64,000 nucleotides of DNA from Oscheius onirici (GCA_932521025.1 OW051468.1:186064-250063); one strand, 5' to 3'. Positions 14,455-26,673 are shown, counted from the first letter of the stretch. Notes: generated by a model from the sequence alone, not told the origin. Program-made: numbers and translations.

Positions 14455-17070
14455 TCAATTCAGGCAGATGATGTCGCTTTCGTCGTCGGCTAGATTGCTG
14501 ATAGGTTCTTCTGGCCTGGGTCTTTTTGGCTCGGATCCAGAGACTGAAAAATAGAGAATTTATGAAGAAAACAAAACATCGAGCTTGAAACTAAGAAAAA
14601 AAGCTTGGAATTCCTCGTGAGAGACAAAACTGACAAACTTCGGGGTTGATATGTCCAGTACTATTAAAATCTGGCATTTCCGAGTTCCGGGAACTATATA
14701 AAGCTTGCTTGATTTGCATCCTACGTTCGCATAAAACGAAATACTCACGTTCTCCTTCCTCCATCTCTTCAGTTCTCTCAACATGCGGACGTTTAGCCGG
14801 TGCTTCGCTGATCTTTTCCTTGACTGCCTCCTCCAAAGTGACAATATCGGCCTTAATCATCGCTGCCACCCATTTTCTGACCCGATCCATTTTCTGAAAA
14901 TGCTAATTTTTTAGCTAAAAATGGACAAGAAACACTTACAAAGTCGTCCTGAACGACCTCAACTGGCTCATATTCGATTCCGTCCGTCTCAAAGACGACC
15001 TCGCAATCGTCGTCGACGGGACGACATTTGACGAAATTTTCCGCGAATTCGGCAGCTGTACTTCCGGTGAGCCACTATAAGGAGTTTTTTTTTAGAAATT
15101 TTGTGAAAACAAGCTCACTTGAGGCTTTAGGAGCTCCTCCTCTTCGGCTGACGTGCTTTCCGTTGAAACTACCACAACTGTGTTCTCTTTCTGCTCATTT
15201 TCGTTGTTTTCTGGCTGTCCGAGGGGTCCGGGCGACAAATCGTCTAGAAAATGGTGTTTTTTTTCAAAGTTTGAACAAAAGGCTCACTGTGATCTCCCAT
15301 CGACGGCGTGATAGGAGGCTCCGGCGACGGATTGACAGTCGACAGTTCCTGTTCCATCGCAATTTCTACGACATTTTCCGACTTCTCGGAAAGTTCTCCG
15401 GGCTCTTTTTCTAAATTTTAATCTTAAAGAAAACCTAGATAATAGAAATACCGTCTTCTTCATCACCTTCGTCGTCGAGATGAACGACATCGCTGCTATC
15501 TTCAATGCCGGAAAGTAGGGAAGCATAGTCATCGGCTTCTTCCTTGATTTCGGCGGTTCGAGGACCGTCTGACGTGTCGTTGGCTGGCTTCTGGTCGGCA
15601 GGATTTTGTTCTGAAAACTGGGCATTATAACTATTAAAAACTAGCATAAAAATGAGTGGAATGGGTCAGTTTTTAAGTCACCACACTTGATGATAACAAG
15701 GCCCGGCTCAGAATAATCAGTTTGTAAAAATTACAGCTAAAAATGACCTGGAGATGCATAGCTTTTCAATTTAGTTCTTTGTTGAGTTGAAGTCACAGAA
15801 TCTGAGCGCCTCTTGGCACTTATAGAAGCGAAGATTCAACTGCTACTTCAAAAAAGGCATAAAACCCACCAGAGGGAGTTTTCGTGATTCTCTTCACAGG
15901 ATGGGCAGATTTCTGCGTACGAGGTTTCTCCTCGTTTTTGTCGCCGTCTCCGAGATCTCCCAGAAAATTCATCACGATCGCTTCACGAATGTCGCCGTCA
16001 GACTCGTTTTCTTCCGTCTCTTCTTCATCGTCATCCTCTTCCTCATCGACATCGGCGACTCCTTCGAGACTGTCATCCTCGTCGTCAACTTCCAGATTTC
16101 CGGCAGTAGCGCCGTTCACCATTTGGGCACGGGCTTTGGCTAGGGAGAGAGGAACAGCAACCTCCTCGATGTTCTGAGAGTGCAGCTTCTCGATTTCTGG
16201 AATTTGGGGATTTTTAAAAGAAAATTCGACTAAAAGATCAGCTGAAACAAAGCCTACCTTCATCCTGTAGGTATTTTTCGAACATGCTGCCAAAATCTCC
16301 GTAACGAATCTTCGTCAATTTTCCCTTGACGGTAGAGACTATTTTTGCTAGCAAATTGACCCAGGCATCTGTGTTCTTCGTTGGGAGGCTCGACTTTCCC
16401 GTCTTCTTGATTTCATCATCCCGAATTACTCGAATAATCTTGGAGAGCTGTCCAGGCGTGAGGAAGCTGTAAATTTTAGGTTTTTGAACAAACATAGTGA
16501 CCTACACGCTGGCGAAGTTGGTTTTTTCGGTGAGCATCCTCTTCGTGATTTCTTCGGAAATTCGCTCATCGAGAACTGCATGGCCGGATCCCTCGAAGAT
16601 GAATGGAGGTCTCTTGCTGTTCAGTCTGAAAATAGTAAAGATTCTCTGGGGAAATTTTGTTGGCAAAGACTGGAAGCAAAAATCTTCATAGGATAGGAAA
16701 AACTCACGCATCCAGTACATCCTCATCGATTTCAAAAGCTTTCAATTCGGCCAGTCGAAGATTTGTTTTCATCAGGGCCTGGGAGACCTCAAACTTAAGT
16801 TTTTTGGGGGCGTTGAATACAAAAAAGTACCCTCTCCTGCATTCTGTTCTTCATCTCCTCGCCCTCGTCGTCATCCCAATTGACTTCCCGCTCCTCCAGC
16901 TCTTTGTGTCTCTTGCGCAGATTCTGAAACGACCTTTTTTGCTCAAAAAAGAAGGAATTGTCTACCTTTTGGAGCTTAAGAAGTTCTCGTATCTTTTGCT
17001 CATCCGACTCCGGAGGAGCCGACGTGGATGGCACCGCAGCTGCTTCAGCCGGCATTTCGTTACCTGCCAT
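14455..17070 (-). CDS. Acidic, probably nuclear protein with C-terminal SIM-like motif
   Basis: I do not recognise the family. Twelve exons join in frame to 571 aa: 17070-16966, 16923-16831, 16793-16708, 16625-16506, 16466-16258, 16196-15870, 15610-15452, 15410-15288, 15243-15119, 15074-14940, 14893-14749, 14543-14455. The N-terminal third is probably helical (LRKRHKELEEREVNWDDDEG; FLTPGQLSKIIRVIRDDEI; WVNLLAKIVSTVKGKL). The middle is extremely acidic, with runs such as DEEEDDDEEETEENESDGD. The C-terminus has a basic patch (SEPKRPRPEEP) and ends in DDESDIICLN, which resembles a SUMO-interacting motif beside acidic residues. Such a layout is common in histone chaperones and chromatin proteins (DAXX is one example), but that is only analogy. 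A TTTTTCAG acceptor lies 17 nt before the ATG. TMEM53 follows on the same strand. Confidence 0.82.
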
Positions 17071-18300
17071 GATTAGACGTAATTTTGCTGAAAAATACGA
17101 TTTTATGAAGAAAATAGTTAGAATAAATGAGAAAATAACGGTACAAGCCTCAAGTTTCCCTATATGTTGATTATATCCTGGTTTTCAACCAGTTTTCTTA
17201 TTCCGGCACTGCTTCAGAGCTTTTAGAAATGTGAAACAGCTAAAAGTTGTTGGAAGGCGAGGAAAAAATTCATGCCAACGACAAAAAACGTATCACAAAA
17301 TGCGCTTTTCGGAAGAAAATGAAAATTATAGGATAAATCGAAAAGCAGCAAAAAAATTAAGTTGAAGAAGAGCGTTTGATCAAAAGCGGTAAGAAAGCAG
17401 CAAAGCCGAGGAAATTTGACGGTTCAAGGCTTTTCTGAGAGAAAGGCGCGTCTCGAATCTATTGATTCCGCTAGAAAGTTGAAAAAGAATGAAGAAAACA
17501 AAGGGCAGACAGAAGAAAAAGTAAAAAAAATGGAAGGAAAACGTAAGAAAACAGATATGCGCTGAGTTTTACACAGAAATGCACCGTTTCCGCGAATTTC
17601 GTGCGGCATAGCATCAAAACACCGTTCTTTTTTTAGTTTTCATCCGGAAATACGTCTTTTTTGATGAAAATATTGGGGAAAGACGGTTATTTTCAACTTT
17701 CGATGGGAAACTTGGATTTCTTGAAGTTTTTGACGACGACCTCAGTCTAGACCACTATTTCAACCTTTTTCGGGATTTCGTAGAAGAAATTACAAAATTG
17801 CAACCACAAAAAAATGTGAGAAACAACGGGAGAAAATGAGACAGAAAAAAATGTGAAATTTAGGAAAAGCAACCGATCAACATCAACTCAACCTATAGGA
17901 TTACTGTAGCTCGTGGCGAGACCCAAAAAGAGACTTTTAAACCCGGTAGTTCAAACAGGCTATAATTGAAAAACGAACTTTCTTTCAGTTTTCTGCATTT
18001 TATAGCTCGGTTAGAAATAACGGAGACCTTAGCGACAAACGTGATACCAAGTAGAGAAACAGACTGAAAAGATTGCCATGCACTGAAATAGCTATACAGC
18101 GTCAGTAATCCCGTGTTTCCTCCAAAAGTCCAACTTATCTCTAAGAAATCTGGGCGTCACAGCCAGATTTCAAAGCCATAAATACCTGGGGGAATGTTGG
18201 AGAAGTAAACATTGTATCCAGAAAATTTTAAATTTTACAGAGATCGAGGACAAAGTAAATTTTTCTCTCCTTCCAATCCCCAGTCTCTCTCCATTTTTCA
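17071..18300. other. Intergenic region, no gene seen
   Basis: A divergent promoter region between the acidic-protein gene (-) and the pterin dehydratase gene (+). AT-rich, purine-biased on the plus strand, no recognisable coding exon, RNA gene or obvious transposon end. Confidence 0.6.
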
Positions 18301-18355
18301 GAAATATCAAAAAATACTACCTGCCACTCTAACCTTGGCCCTGCCAGCCCTGGTA

Positions 18356-19507
18356 ATGAGGGGGCGGAGTCTCGGTCTCCTTTTTCGGGTCAATAGTCAG
18401 ATTGTTACACCTTCATTGCGCTCCTTTTCTCCCAAAACAAAGAAAATGGTCAGCTTTCCTTCTTTTTCGTGGATAAAATCCATTTTGCAGAGTCTAAACG
18501 ACGATCAGAGAAGGGAGCTCCTCCAGCCGCTGTTGGGCAAAGGCTGGAAGTTGACAGAGGGACGGGATGCCATCCAAAAAGAGTTCAGGTTCGGCGATTT
18601 CAACGAGGTCTGTCTCTCCCTATAAACTCCAAAAACATATCTTTTTCCAGGCCTTCGGCTTCATGACTCGTGTGGCTCTCAAAGCCGATAAAATGGACCA
18701 CCATCCGGAATGGTTCAACGTCTACAACAAGGTAAAAAAAAGTCAGAGAAGATGCCTGTTTATTGCGCTCCAAGGTCGCTCCTGATAACGAAAATTGGCC
18801 CATTTCTAAAGGAAAAAGACTGCAGAAAGTCGATTTTATTGTATGGTGAATTTTGATAAGAATGAGGTTTGAACTCGTTTTTTAAAGATTGCTCGACTAT
18901 GAGAGTCATTTTCTGGTTCAAAACTTCATTTTAAAGGTTGGCAATGTTCTGAAAAGTTTTAGCGCTTTTCAAGAGCTACAACTTTGCAGAACATCATAAA
19001 CAGCGTAAAACAAATTATGGCACCGAAAAAGACAGTAACAGTTAAAGGGACACCAACAACCCCCGGAGGGTAACGCTATGGCCAAACACTGTTTATGTGT
19101 GTTGTTTTGCAACGCCGCCGTCCGATCTGGCAAGCTAGACGACATTGGGCTCGGTTAGTACCTATTTTCAGGAGTTCGAATAGTTTCGGGTGAAAACCTT
19201 TTTTCTTTTTACTTTTCGACCTAAAAATTGTTTTTCAACGTATTGTGATGCTAAATTCGCTCAATGCAATAGGTTTTGGTGCAATTTAAGCCTACCAGTC
19301 CCTCCAAGAAACAACCCCTCAAAACTGCTTGCTAGTAGTAAACATCTGTCATTGCTTATCAAGTGATGTCTGTTGAAAGACGTCAAATATTTTCACAGGG
19401 CTTCAACTACGCTTTTATAGGTCGACATCACTTTGAGCTCCCACGACGTCAACGGACTCTCTCAGCGCGATATCACTCTGGCTAATTTCATTGAGAAAGC
19501 TTTGTGA
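18356..19507 (+). CDS. pcbd-1: Pterin-4a-carbinolamine dehydratase (PCBD/DCoH)
   Basis: Dehydrates 4a-hydroxytetrahydropterin, recycling tetrahydrobiopterin for aromatic amino acid hydroxylases; in vertebrates it also binds HNF1. The core is highly conserved: [55 protein letters not shown] and [12 protein letters not shown]. The paired active-site His in DHHPEWF and the third His in SSHD are present. Core exons: up to 18607, 18651-18731, 19421-19507. The start is uncertain. The first ATG after a TTTTTCAG acceptor at 18301 is 18356, which adds an Arg/Ser-rich leader ([12 protein letters not shown]...). A second ATG is at 18446. Directly after it, 18449-18490 looks like a 42-nt intron but is also open in frame. 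AATAAA begins 2 nt after the stop. Function 0.95; start about 0.5. Confidence 0.88.
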
Positions 19508-19508
19508 A

Positions 19509-19514
19509 AATAAA
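19509..19514 (+). terminator. Poly(A) signal, PCBD gene
   Basis: AATAAA starting 2 nt after the stop codon, implying a very short 3' UTR. Confidence 0.5.
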
Positions 19515-19537
19515 TATTTTTTGGTACAAATTACGAC

Positions 19538-19543
19538 TTTATT
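19538..19543 (-). terminator. Poly(A) signal candidate, Regnase-like gene
   Basis: AATAAA on the minus strand, 214 nt after the Regnase-like stop and almost back to back with the convergent PCBD signal at 19509. Confidence 0.4.
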
Positions 19544-19756
19544 AATCAAGTCAAAACAGACTTACACTGTATAGTGTTGTTCTTCAAATTTTAAGACAAA
19601 AAAACATCACAAACACACTACTGAATATGCTAGCAAAACACGGGGTTTTTGAATCGCAAAAAGATTCTACAATGTGTAATTTTTGCGCGGCTGTCATTGG
19701 GCGCAAAAGTTTGAAGTAGGAAAATCACGGGGACTTTGAAGAAGAATGACTAGCGT

Positions 19757-22700
19757 CTACTTGAAGCTCCGACCGATGGCGATGATGTGCTCACAGAGGA
19801 CTTGGGAGGACGTTTCTTCGGGATGAGCTGCCATTACTGCCATGACTGCTGCCTGCAATTTTAGAGTCATTTCTATGTCTATGGAAAATCTTGGTCTCTG
19901 TCTCTCTGTCCCTCTCTCTGACTCTCTGTTTCACAGCCCGCGGCGGCAATGGAGCGAGCGACATGGCGACCCCGCGCCAGTTTTCATAAGATAACTCAGC
20001 CGTTTCTGAACGGTCTTAAATTTGGACAGGAGAATCTTGAGATGATTCCCCAGAATCTTTTTTTTTGTTTTTCGAAATTCGATTTTATGGCCGAGAACCG
20101 ACGTTTACAAAATTGAAACAATCATATTTCAGCTATAAAATCGAATTTCATAAAACAAAACAAAATCGTTGTGGGAAATCATCTCAATATTCTGCTGTCC
20201 AAATTTGAGCCAAATCCGTTAAGAAACGGCTGAGTTATCGTATGAAAACTGGCGCGCTCACCCTTTGTGCATCGCGGCGGCATTTCTCGGTGTTACATGC
20301 GTATAATTTTTTATAAATGTTATTATATAATATTTTTTTTAATAACATTGGGCCTAAAAGCAGAATAGAGCTATATCTCACGTCTACCTAGTTTTCACGA
20401 GACTGAATGCACTCTTCCAAACGGAAGTCTGGTTTTCGACTCGAAGAGATGGTTTTCCTGTTTAACGATGTTCTACAAAGCTTCATGCGCTACAATTTTG
20501 TAGACTATCGCAAAGCTGTACAATTACGATAGAGAAACGTTTCTCTCACCTCCGGGAACAGCTGACACAGATTGAACTGTATTCTCGCCCGCTCTTGATC
20601 CAGCGTAGCTCCATTAGCACAAGGACCACTGGAAATCATTGGTCCCACACTCAGCTCCGACTGTCCCCAGATGGCCGTACTCGGAGCATACAAATGACCC
20701 ATATCTTCGCGACTTCCCATCCTTCGAGCAATTGGAACCGACTGATTCCGTCCGACCTGTTGATGCATGCTGGACCAGGGCTGTTGAACGGCAAGCTGGT
20801 AGGGACGATTGTACGGATTGTTCTCCTGATTCGCGTAAATGGCTTCCGTGTTCAGAGACTGTGTCCTAGCTACTGGACAGTGACTGCCTCTCAGTCTTTC
20901 GTACTGCATGGAGGGTCGGGATGAGACTGGTCGCTTCTGGTTCTTTTCCTTCATCAGCCGCTCCGTGACACTGACATGGACACCGTTTGGTCGTTCCGGA
21001 TGGTAGTATCTGGAAGATTAGGGATTGTGGATGGAAGAGAGTTTTGGGAAGAGTACTGTAATCTCTTTTCCAAATAAAAAGCACTCCCTACTTCATCCCC
21101 GTACTCTTACCCTAAACAAATCTATTCCGTTCTTTTGAATCATACTCTGAACAGTACAGTACTCTTGACTCACAAGGGAAGTGCTCCAGGTCAAGGTGGA
21201 GTTTAACGACGAGTAAGGTGTCATTCGATAGCCCATAGCATGGGTATCAAAGGGTATATTTCTAAATTTGCTTAATTCCTTCCTGTACCGAACTATGGCG
21301 GTTTTAATTTTTTTTTGGGACAGCTTCGGAATATCACTTCACTGGAAAGCGAAAACAATCATGACGATGGAACAGAGTGGTGAGCGCAACAGACTGGAAA
21401 GAATGTGGTCATGGGTTTGATTCTTTTTCGTTATTTTTGCCTTTTCATTTTGTATGGTCCATTTCCAACAAAAAGCGTCACCCATGTTTGCGCGCCATTT
21501 CGAAATTTCCCGATTTTTGGCTACTTCTTTCGTTTTTAGGTAATTTTTTTGGCATTTTCTTACATTTTTGACGTTGTTGTTGTCAGTTCCAGATAAGCCC
21601 CTGTCCCCGGCTACCGTGAGGACTACAGTGATTCACTGATCCCTCTGTCTCATGTCCAATATACATCCTCATAATACCATAATCTCTCCAGACTCTCTGC
21701 TGACTCACTTGCATTTATTGCCATAGGTGCATTTCCTCGCGTAGGGACAGAGCTGTGTGGCTTGGACGGGCGGGTTCTTAGACAGGAATTGGTCCAGCGT
21801 CGGACCATGTCGTCCAAGTGGATCGTCCGGGGGCATAAACCTGAAAATTAGTCCCATGTATGATGCAAGAACACGTGATTTTATAGCTTCTCTGCCACTC
21901 CCTAGAATGAGATCATTCTTTCAGTGATAAGATGGGAGCAAATTTGGGTATTTTTGGGTTCAGAAAGAGCGAAAAAGACAGTAAACTGCTACGAACCTGC
22001 CATCAACGAAACTGTACATCAGAAGTCTCTGTTCGACCAGTTTCGAGTACTGCGGATTTTCCCGGACGAGATCCCTATATTCGTCGTTCGACACAATAAC
22101 GGCCTCCTTTTCCTCAGCCGTCTTGAGGATGTACCGATCGTCGTGACAGACAATTCGTCGGCCGTTTACACGACGCGACGGCGTCCAGACGATAAAGCCC
22201 TGCTGATCGAGTTCGAGCAAGACGTGCTGATCCGTTATCGGGCAGTCAGCCCGGGCGGATTCGCGTCTAAACATTTGAATTGTCGCCGAAAAAAGTCGCA
22301 AAATACCTGAACTGGGGAATAAATACGATAATGTCCTGATGTCCACGATTGAGGAAAAATTCCACGCAGTCGCGGATCCCGGCACAGGAAAAGACTTCCT
22401 TCCTGCCGTGCCTGCAAATTAATATTTTTTTAAGAGAAGGAGTGAGAAAAGGGCCAAGCTCATGGAAAAGCAAACGGTTCCAAATAGGGGGCACTCGGCC
22501 GTCTCTCTGTCTTGTTTGGCCGCACTCACTGGAGGCAAAAAGGGCACAAAGAGCCGAGCTCATGCGTCGGGAGAGGGCAGAAAAAACTTTGGAGGACACG
22601 CGTTTGAGAGAATTCTGTCCAGAGAAAAATGTTCAGAGGGGGACTCATTGTAGAAGAAATTTTGAGGGTTCAAAGAAGGGTTTAAAATAGTAAGGGAAAG

Positions 22701-23728
22701 TACAGTTTCGGGTAGCAAAAAATGTCAAAATGAGCTGTAAAAGCAGAGGTCAAGAGAGCTCTGACTGTGGCCTATTGACACACACAGAAAAGAGCAACTG
22801 GACACAGACAGAGGGCGAAATGGCGTGGCTGGACAAACAAGCCCTGTTCCAGGACAGGACAGAACAGAAGACTAGGGGGAGAGGCTGGTCAGTGGTCAAC
22901 AACGGGTCAAAAATCTGCAAAACGTACGTCATGGCAATATTGGAGCCATCGATAACAATAGAACGGAGCTGTTGTTCTCCAGAGGCTGTGCCGACCGATT
23001 GGCTCCACGGTCTCGAGAGGTCACCAGCCTTGCCCAGTTTTACCAGCTCAGCCAGAACTCTGTCCTGTCCGACGTCTGGACCAATTCGACACAGGACGTG
23101 ATTCAACTGCTCCTCCGAATAGCCCAAACTTCTAGCAAAGTTTATCAGCTCAGCTGGAGCCTGCGCCGTCGGCGTTACAGCATCCGGAGTCTCATCTAAA
23201 AATGAACTTTAGAATTCCGGGAATCGCGAGCTGATAACGGGATTAGTGGTTGTGAGCGGACAGAGTTCAAAGCAAGGCTTCCACCTTCTAAACCTCCGCG
23301 TGGTTACCAGAATCGGGGGCAGAAGCCGTAGAACGAGAGCGGGATAAGAATAATAACTACCGTAATTCCGAGACTTCTCTGTCCCCCCTTCCTCATCTGA
23401 CGCAAGAAAACAAAAGTTTTGCTCCAGCTGCATGCCGTGACCATAACAATTTTATGGGCTACGGTGTGGCGGAACGCCATATTGCCCAAGTAGCCCCCCA
23501 CTTGGTTTTGATGTCTTTGTAGCCTCATAACGTACCTAGCCTCAGGGTGCTCAAGCTCGTTTCGACGGAACTCAGAGCATCACTGCTCTCTCGACTCAAT
23601 GACGGATGACTCTCTTCTGAACAGGAACTGTAGCAGCTGTCCGCTTCACTGCCATTGAGTTTCGGATCGACCAGAAGTGGTTCTCCTCTTGTTACTCGTC
23701 GCAAGGGTGGATGTACCCTTCCGGACAT
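19757..23728 (-). CDS. rege-1: Regnase / ZC3H12-family endoribonuclease (REGE-1-like)
   Basis: A PIN-like (NYN) endoribonuclease with a CCCH zinc finger. The family cleaves stem-loops in target 3' UTRs in the cytoplasm (vertebrate MCPIP1, C. elegans REGE-1). Exons: 23728-23536, 23195-22928, 22411-22307, 22266-21997, 21840-21709, 21009-20550, 19852-19757, giving 507 aa. In order: Ser-rich N-terminus; UBA-like helices ([20 protein letters not shown]); PIN core starting [16 protein letters not shown] with the catalytic Asp; [30 protein letters not shown] and VSNDEYRDL; then [17 protein letters not shown], a C-x5-C-x5-C-x3-H finger split by an intron; and a conserved C-terminal helical region ([24 protein letters not shown]). 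The ATG lies 7 nt after a TTTTTCAG acceptor. The last intron holds a foldback element, and another lies just upstream of the gene. Confidence 0.92.
19974..20256. mobile_element. Foldback element in last intron of Regnase-like gene
   Basis: Two arms of about 125 nt are inverted copies. The outer ends are CGCGCCAGTTTTCATA and TATGAAAACTGGCGCG, followed inward by AACTCAGCCGTTTCTGAACGG and its near complement, then ATTTGGACAG/CTGTCCAAAT and ATCGAATTTTAT-type sequence. Weaker complementarity extends to about 19935 and 20290. Non-coding; typical of a MITE. Confidence 0.75.
21376..21450 (+). ncRNA. Possible tRNA-like element
   Basis: GAGTGGTGAGCGCAAC (degenerate A-box), GGGTTTGATTC (B-box with one change) and T5-CGTTA-T5. 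Weak on its own; listed because its tail resembles those at 252, 7734 and 27062. Confidence 0.2.
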
Positions 23729-23883
23729 CTTTTTACTGAAAAATGTGTGTGTTGAGAGAAACTGGGAGAGGGAGATATGAGATCCAGTGTGCAAGTGATT
23801 CCCGGGGATTGGCTTAGGATTAGGGGAGCGATAGAGCTTGGAGGTGGAGCTTGATTCAGAGAAAAGCTGTGCAACAAATAAGG

Positions 23884-24184
23884 GTCTATCCAAATTGAAA
23901 GTTTACTGAAGGCTTACTGTAGAATTTTTCGTGACGGGACCAAGCGCACCAGTCCTTTAAATTTCTTGCTTCTTTTCTGTTTTTTTTGCGTTGTATTGTC
24001 TTGCAAACACGACTACCTATGTGCCTTTTATGCACCAGAAGCAAAAAATCAACAAAAATAGGGAAATAGGAATAAAAAACGACGACAGCGTGAAGAAACG
24101 CCACTGCTAAAATTTAAAGGATTGGTGCGCTTGGTCCCGCCACGAAAAATTCTACAGTAACCCTTCAGTAAACTTTCATTTATA
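23884..24184. mobile_element. GTCTATCC-family MITE, copy 1
   Basis: About 300 bp with terminal inverted repeats of about 80 nt. The left end is GTCTATCCAAATTGAAAG and the right end is CAGTAAACTTTCATTTATAG, with one decayed terminus. Its interior (TTGTCTTGCAAACACGACTA, CTACCTATGTGCCTTTT) is closely matched by copy 2 at 55838-56135. It lies about 150 bp upstream of the Regnase-like start codon. Confidence 0.85.
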
Positions 24185-25696
24185 GAATATATTTCCTTCC
24201 ATCTCCAGTAGAAAAGGCTGAGAGTCAGGGAAACAGAAGAAACAAAAACAGACAGGTGTCTGGAGAGACTAATCCAATTTGCAGCAATCCTGCCCTGCCC
24301 CTTGAACTCTACACTTTTTCAAGGAGATCAGTAAACCGAGTGCAAAAAGCCTTCGTGAAACTAGGGGAAAGTAATAATTCCAGGAAGAACAAATCTCGAC
24401 TCACGTCAAAAGAAAAGCCGATTTCCTACGGTAGCAAAAACATTGATGCATGTCAGAAAGGGCTTTATAGAGCGGAAGTCAAGGATTTAAAGAGTCAGAA
24501 AAGTTTTTCTCATACTTTGGAAAAATTTAGTGGGTCCTGTGACGCGAAAATAAGACGAAAAAAACTTGAGCAACTTGAGCGAAAAAAAATAGAAAAATCT
24601 GAGAAACTAAAAACCACGGAAATGACACTGGCGTAAGCCGGCTAAATGTTACCGTAACATTTGGAGCCAACGTTCAAAATACTCCTTGATATTTTCTATT
24701 TGTTCCAAGTCATTTTCCAAAACTTCATCAAATAAATGCTTGAGGAGAAATACAAAAATTAAAGAGAACTAACGAAAAAATATAGCTCAGAAGAAGGGAC
24801 AGATGAGATGTGTAATGAGATATCTTCTCGTGCTGCGGAACATAAAAATTGAGCCTTTTACGAATGGGAGAGTAAAAGAGCGAAACAAGGGGATTTTCAA
24901 AAAGAAAGCGCTAAAATATCAAGACTTTCAATCGGAAATCTTCAAATTTTTGTTTTGAACTCAAAACTAAGAATACCAAAGTTTGCACGACGTTCGCTCT
25001 TTCCCACATTTTTCACCCAAAAACTATTAGTAAAAAAAGGATACGGTAAGTTAACTTTCAAAATACTTTTGGAACAAAGACGGTAGAGGATTACGGTAGA
25101 GTTCGTGGCAGGACCCAGGAGAAAAAAAAGTGATTTGCCAAAAAAGCTGGAAGATATACCTAAAAAGAAAGAAGAAGTCCTAACAAAAAACTAAATAAAG
25201 CCTTCTAATCTATTTTGCTCGAAAAAGGCAGGAAAAAAAAAGATAAAAAGATCCGGCTGATTCACTCCAGGAACTATGACAAGGGCTGGCTGATTCGTCG
25301 GCTCTTTGGTTCCAGGACAGTCTCTCGAAACTCGGCGCGGGTCTTTCTTCCCGTTTGCCGGATGGCGAGCCTTTGTTGACAGTTCGGACACGGTTAAACA
25401 TTGGCAAAAAGATTGAGAGAGAGTCAAAAATCTTGGAAAAACAGGTCACGGGGGTACCGCATACCCCCATATCATAACTCCTGAGAGAGAGAGCGGGCAG
25501 GACTGTTACTGATATCAGAAGGGGGAGAGAGACAAGAGAATTATCAGAATTTCCCCCTGACCCTAAAAATCACGGATCCGGATTCCTTTTAATGGGTGAC
25601 ATAAAAGTTGGAAGAACAATGGGAATGGAGTGACAAGGCTAGACGGAACACAGAAGCTCTGTTTATCGAAAGAATACCAAATATTGCGTATTTTCA

Positions 25697-25765
25697 CTAA
25701 CGCGAAATTGCGTACGTAATTGTGTGGGAAATTTCGTTCCAGCGCGTACGTAATTTCGCGTACCT
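25697..25765. repeat. Palindromic CGTACGTAATT inverted repeat
   Basis: ACGCGAAATTGCGTACGTAA and GCGTACGTAATTTCGCGT are near-perfect inverted copies around a short spacer. Shorter relatives (ACGTACGC, GTACGCAATTGCGTAC) occur near 56705 and 59130. Confidence 0.6.
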
Positions 25766-25785
25766 GAAATCTTCTAGTCAGTGGA

Positions 25786-25948
25786 AAATGTAAAGAGCAT
25801 TTTTGAATTGGCCCGCGCCTTTTTACAGAACATTTTTCAAAACAAATTGGCAGGGAATTTAGCTGGGTAGCATGTCATGCAAATGTTGGATACTCAGCCA
25901 AGAAAAAGGCGCGGGCCCATTCAAACCACTCTCTATTTTTGACCAGAC
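25786..25948. mobile_element. Foldback element with GGATACTCAGCC core
   Basis: The arms GAATTGGCCCGCGCCTTTTT and AAAAAGGCGCGGGCCCATTC face each other, flanked by AAAGAGCATTTTT and CTCTCTATTTTT-like ends. GGATACTCAGCCAAG lies at the inner edge of the right arm. Confidence 0.6.
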
Positions 25949-26673
25949 AATAAGTAGATTTTGGCGCGAACGAGCTTAAAAAACACTGGAATTTTTGACA
26001 AATCGTAGCATACTATAGCGCTAGATCTTCGGAAAATTAAAAGGCAAAAAACTTTAGAAAAAAAGATAATCCGAGTTCCGAACACAGCTGTACACGGAAC
26101 TGCTTTTGGTCAATACAATGGCATACAATTTTTTTTTACTTATTTTTCTACTGGCGGGCTGCAAACTAGAGAGAGGCATTGCTCAACGAAAAAAAAAGCT
26201 GAATGACGCAGATAACCAAAATACGTGTTCTTCAAGTGAGCAACTGATTGCTCCATAATTTTCTGCTGTCTTGTATAAGGAAAAGAAAGATTAGAGATCA
26301 GGATCCAAAAATAGAGACGAGATTCTATGGCAGAGTGTTGCGTCCACAGAAGACTGAAACCCTTCGAAGTGACTGGCCGCCGCAGGGAGGGCAGCTCTGG
26401 CAGCAAACAAAGAGGGGGACCAGACCTTCCTCCCGAGCCCTATTCCTGGACCTGACAGGTCGGGGCAACCTCTGGGAGGCATTGCTTTCTTTGCCGACAA
26501 CAGAAAATAGGTTTGGGGGAAATTAAAGAGGGACAGAGGTACAGAGACGGTGAGGGTGGCAAGTCCTTTTGAAAAGCCGAAAATCTCGTTATGTTCACAC
26601 AATGACTGGCGAGTAATGTGCAAAGGCAAAGGGAGAGCGGTCTCGTAAAAGTTGTGGGAAAGCTTTGAAATGA

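Noticed and set aside
24256-24636. 126-aa Lys/Ser-rich plus-strand frame
   Set aside because: No family resemblance, no upstream acceptor, and AT-rich composition like its non-coding surroundings.
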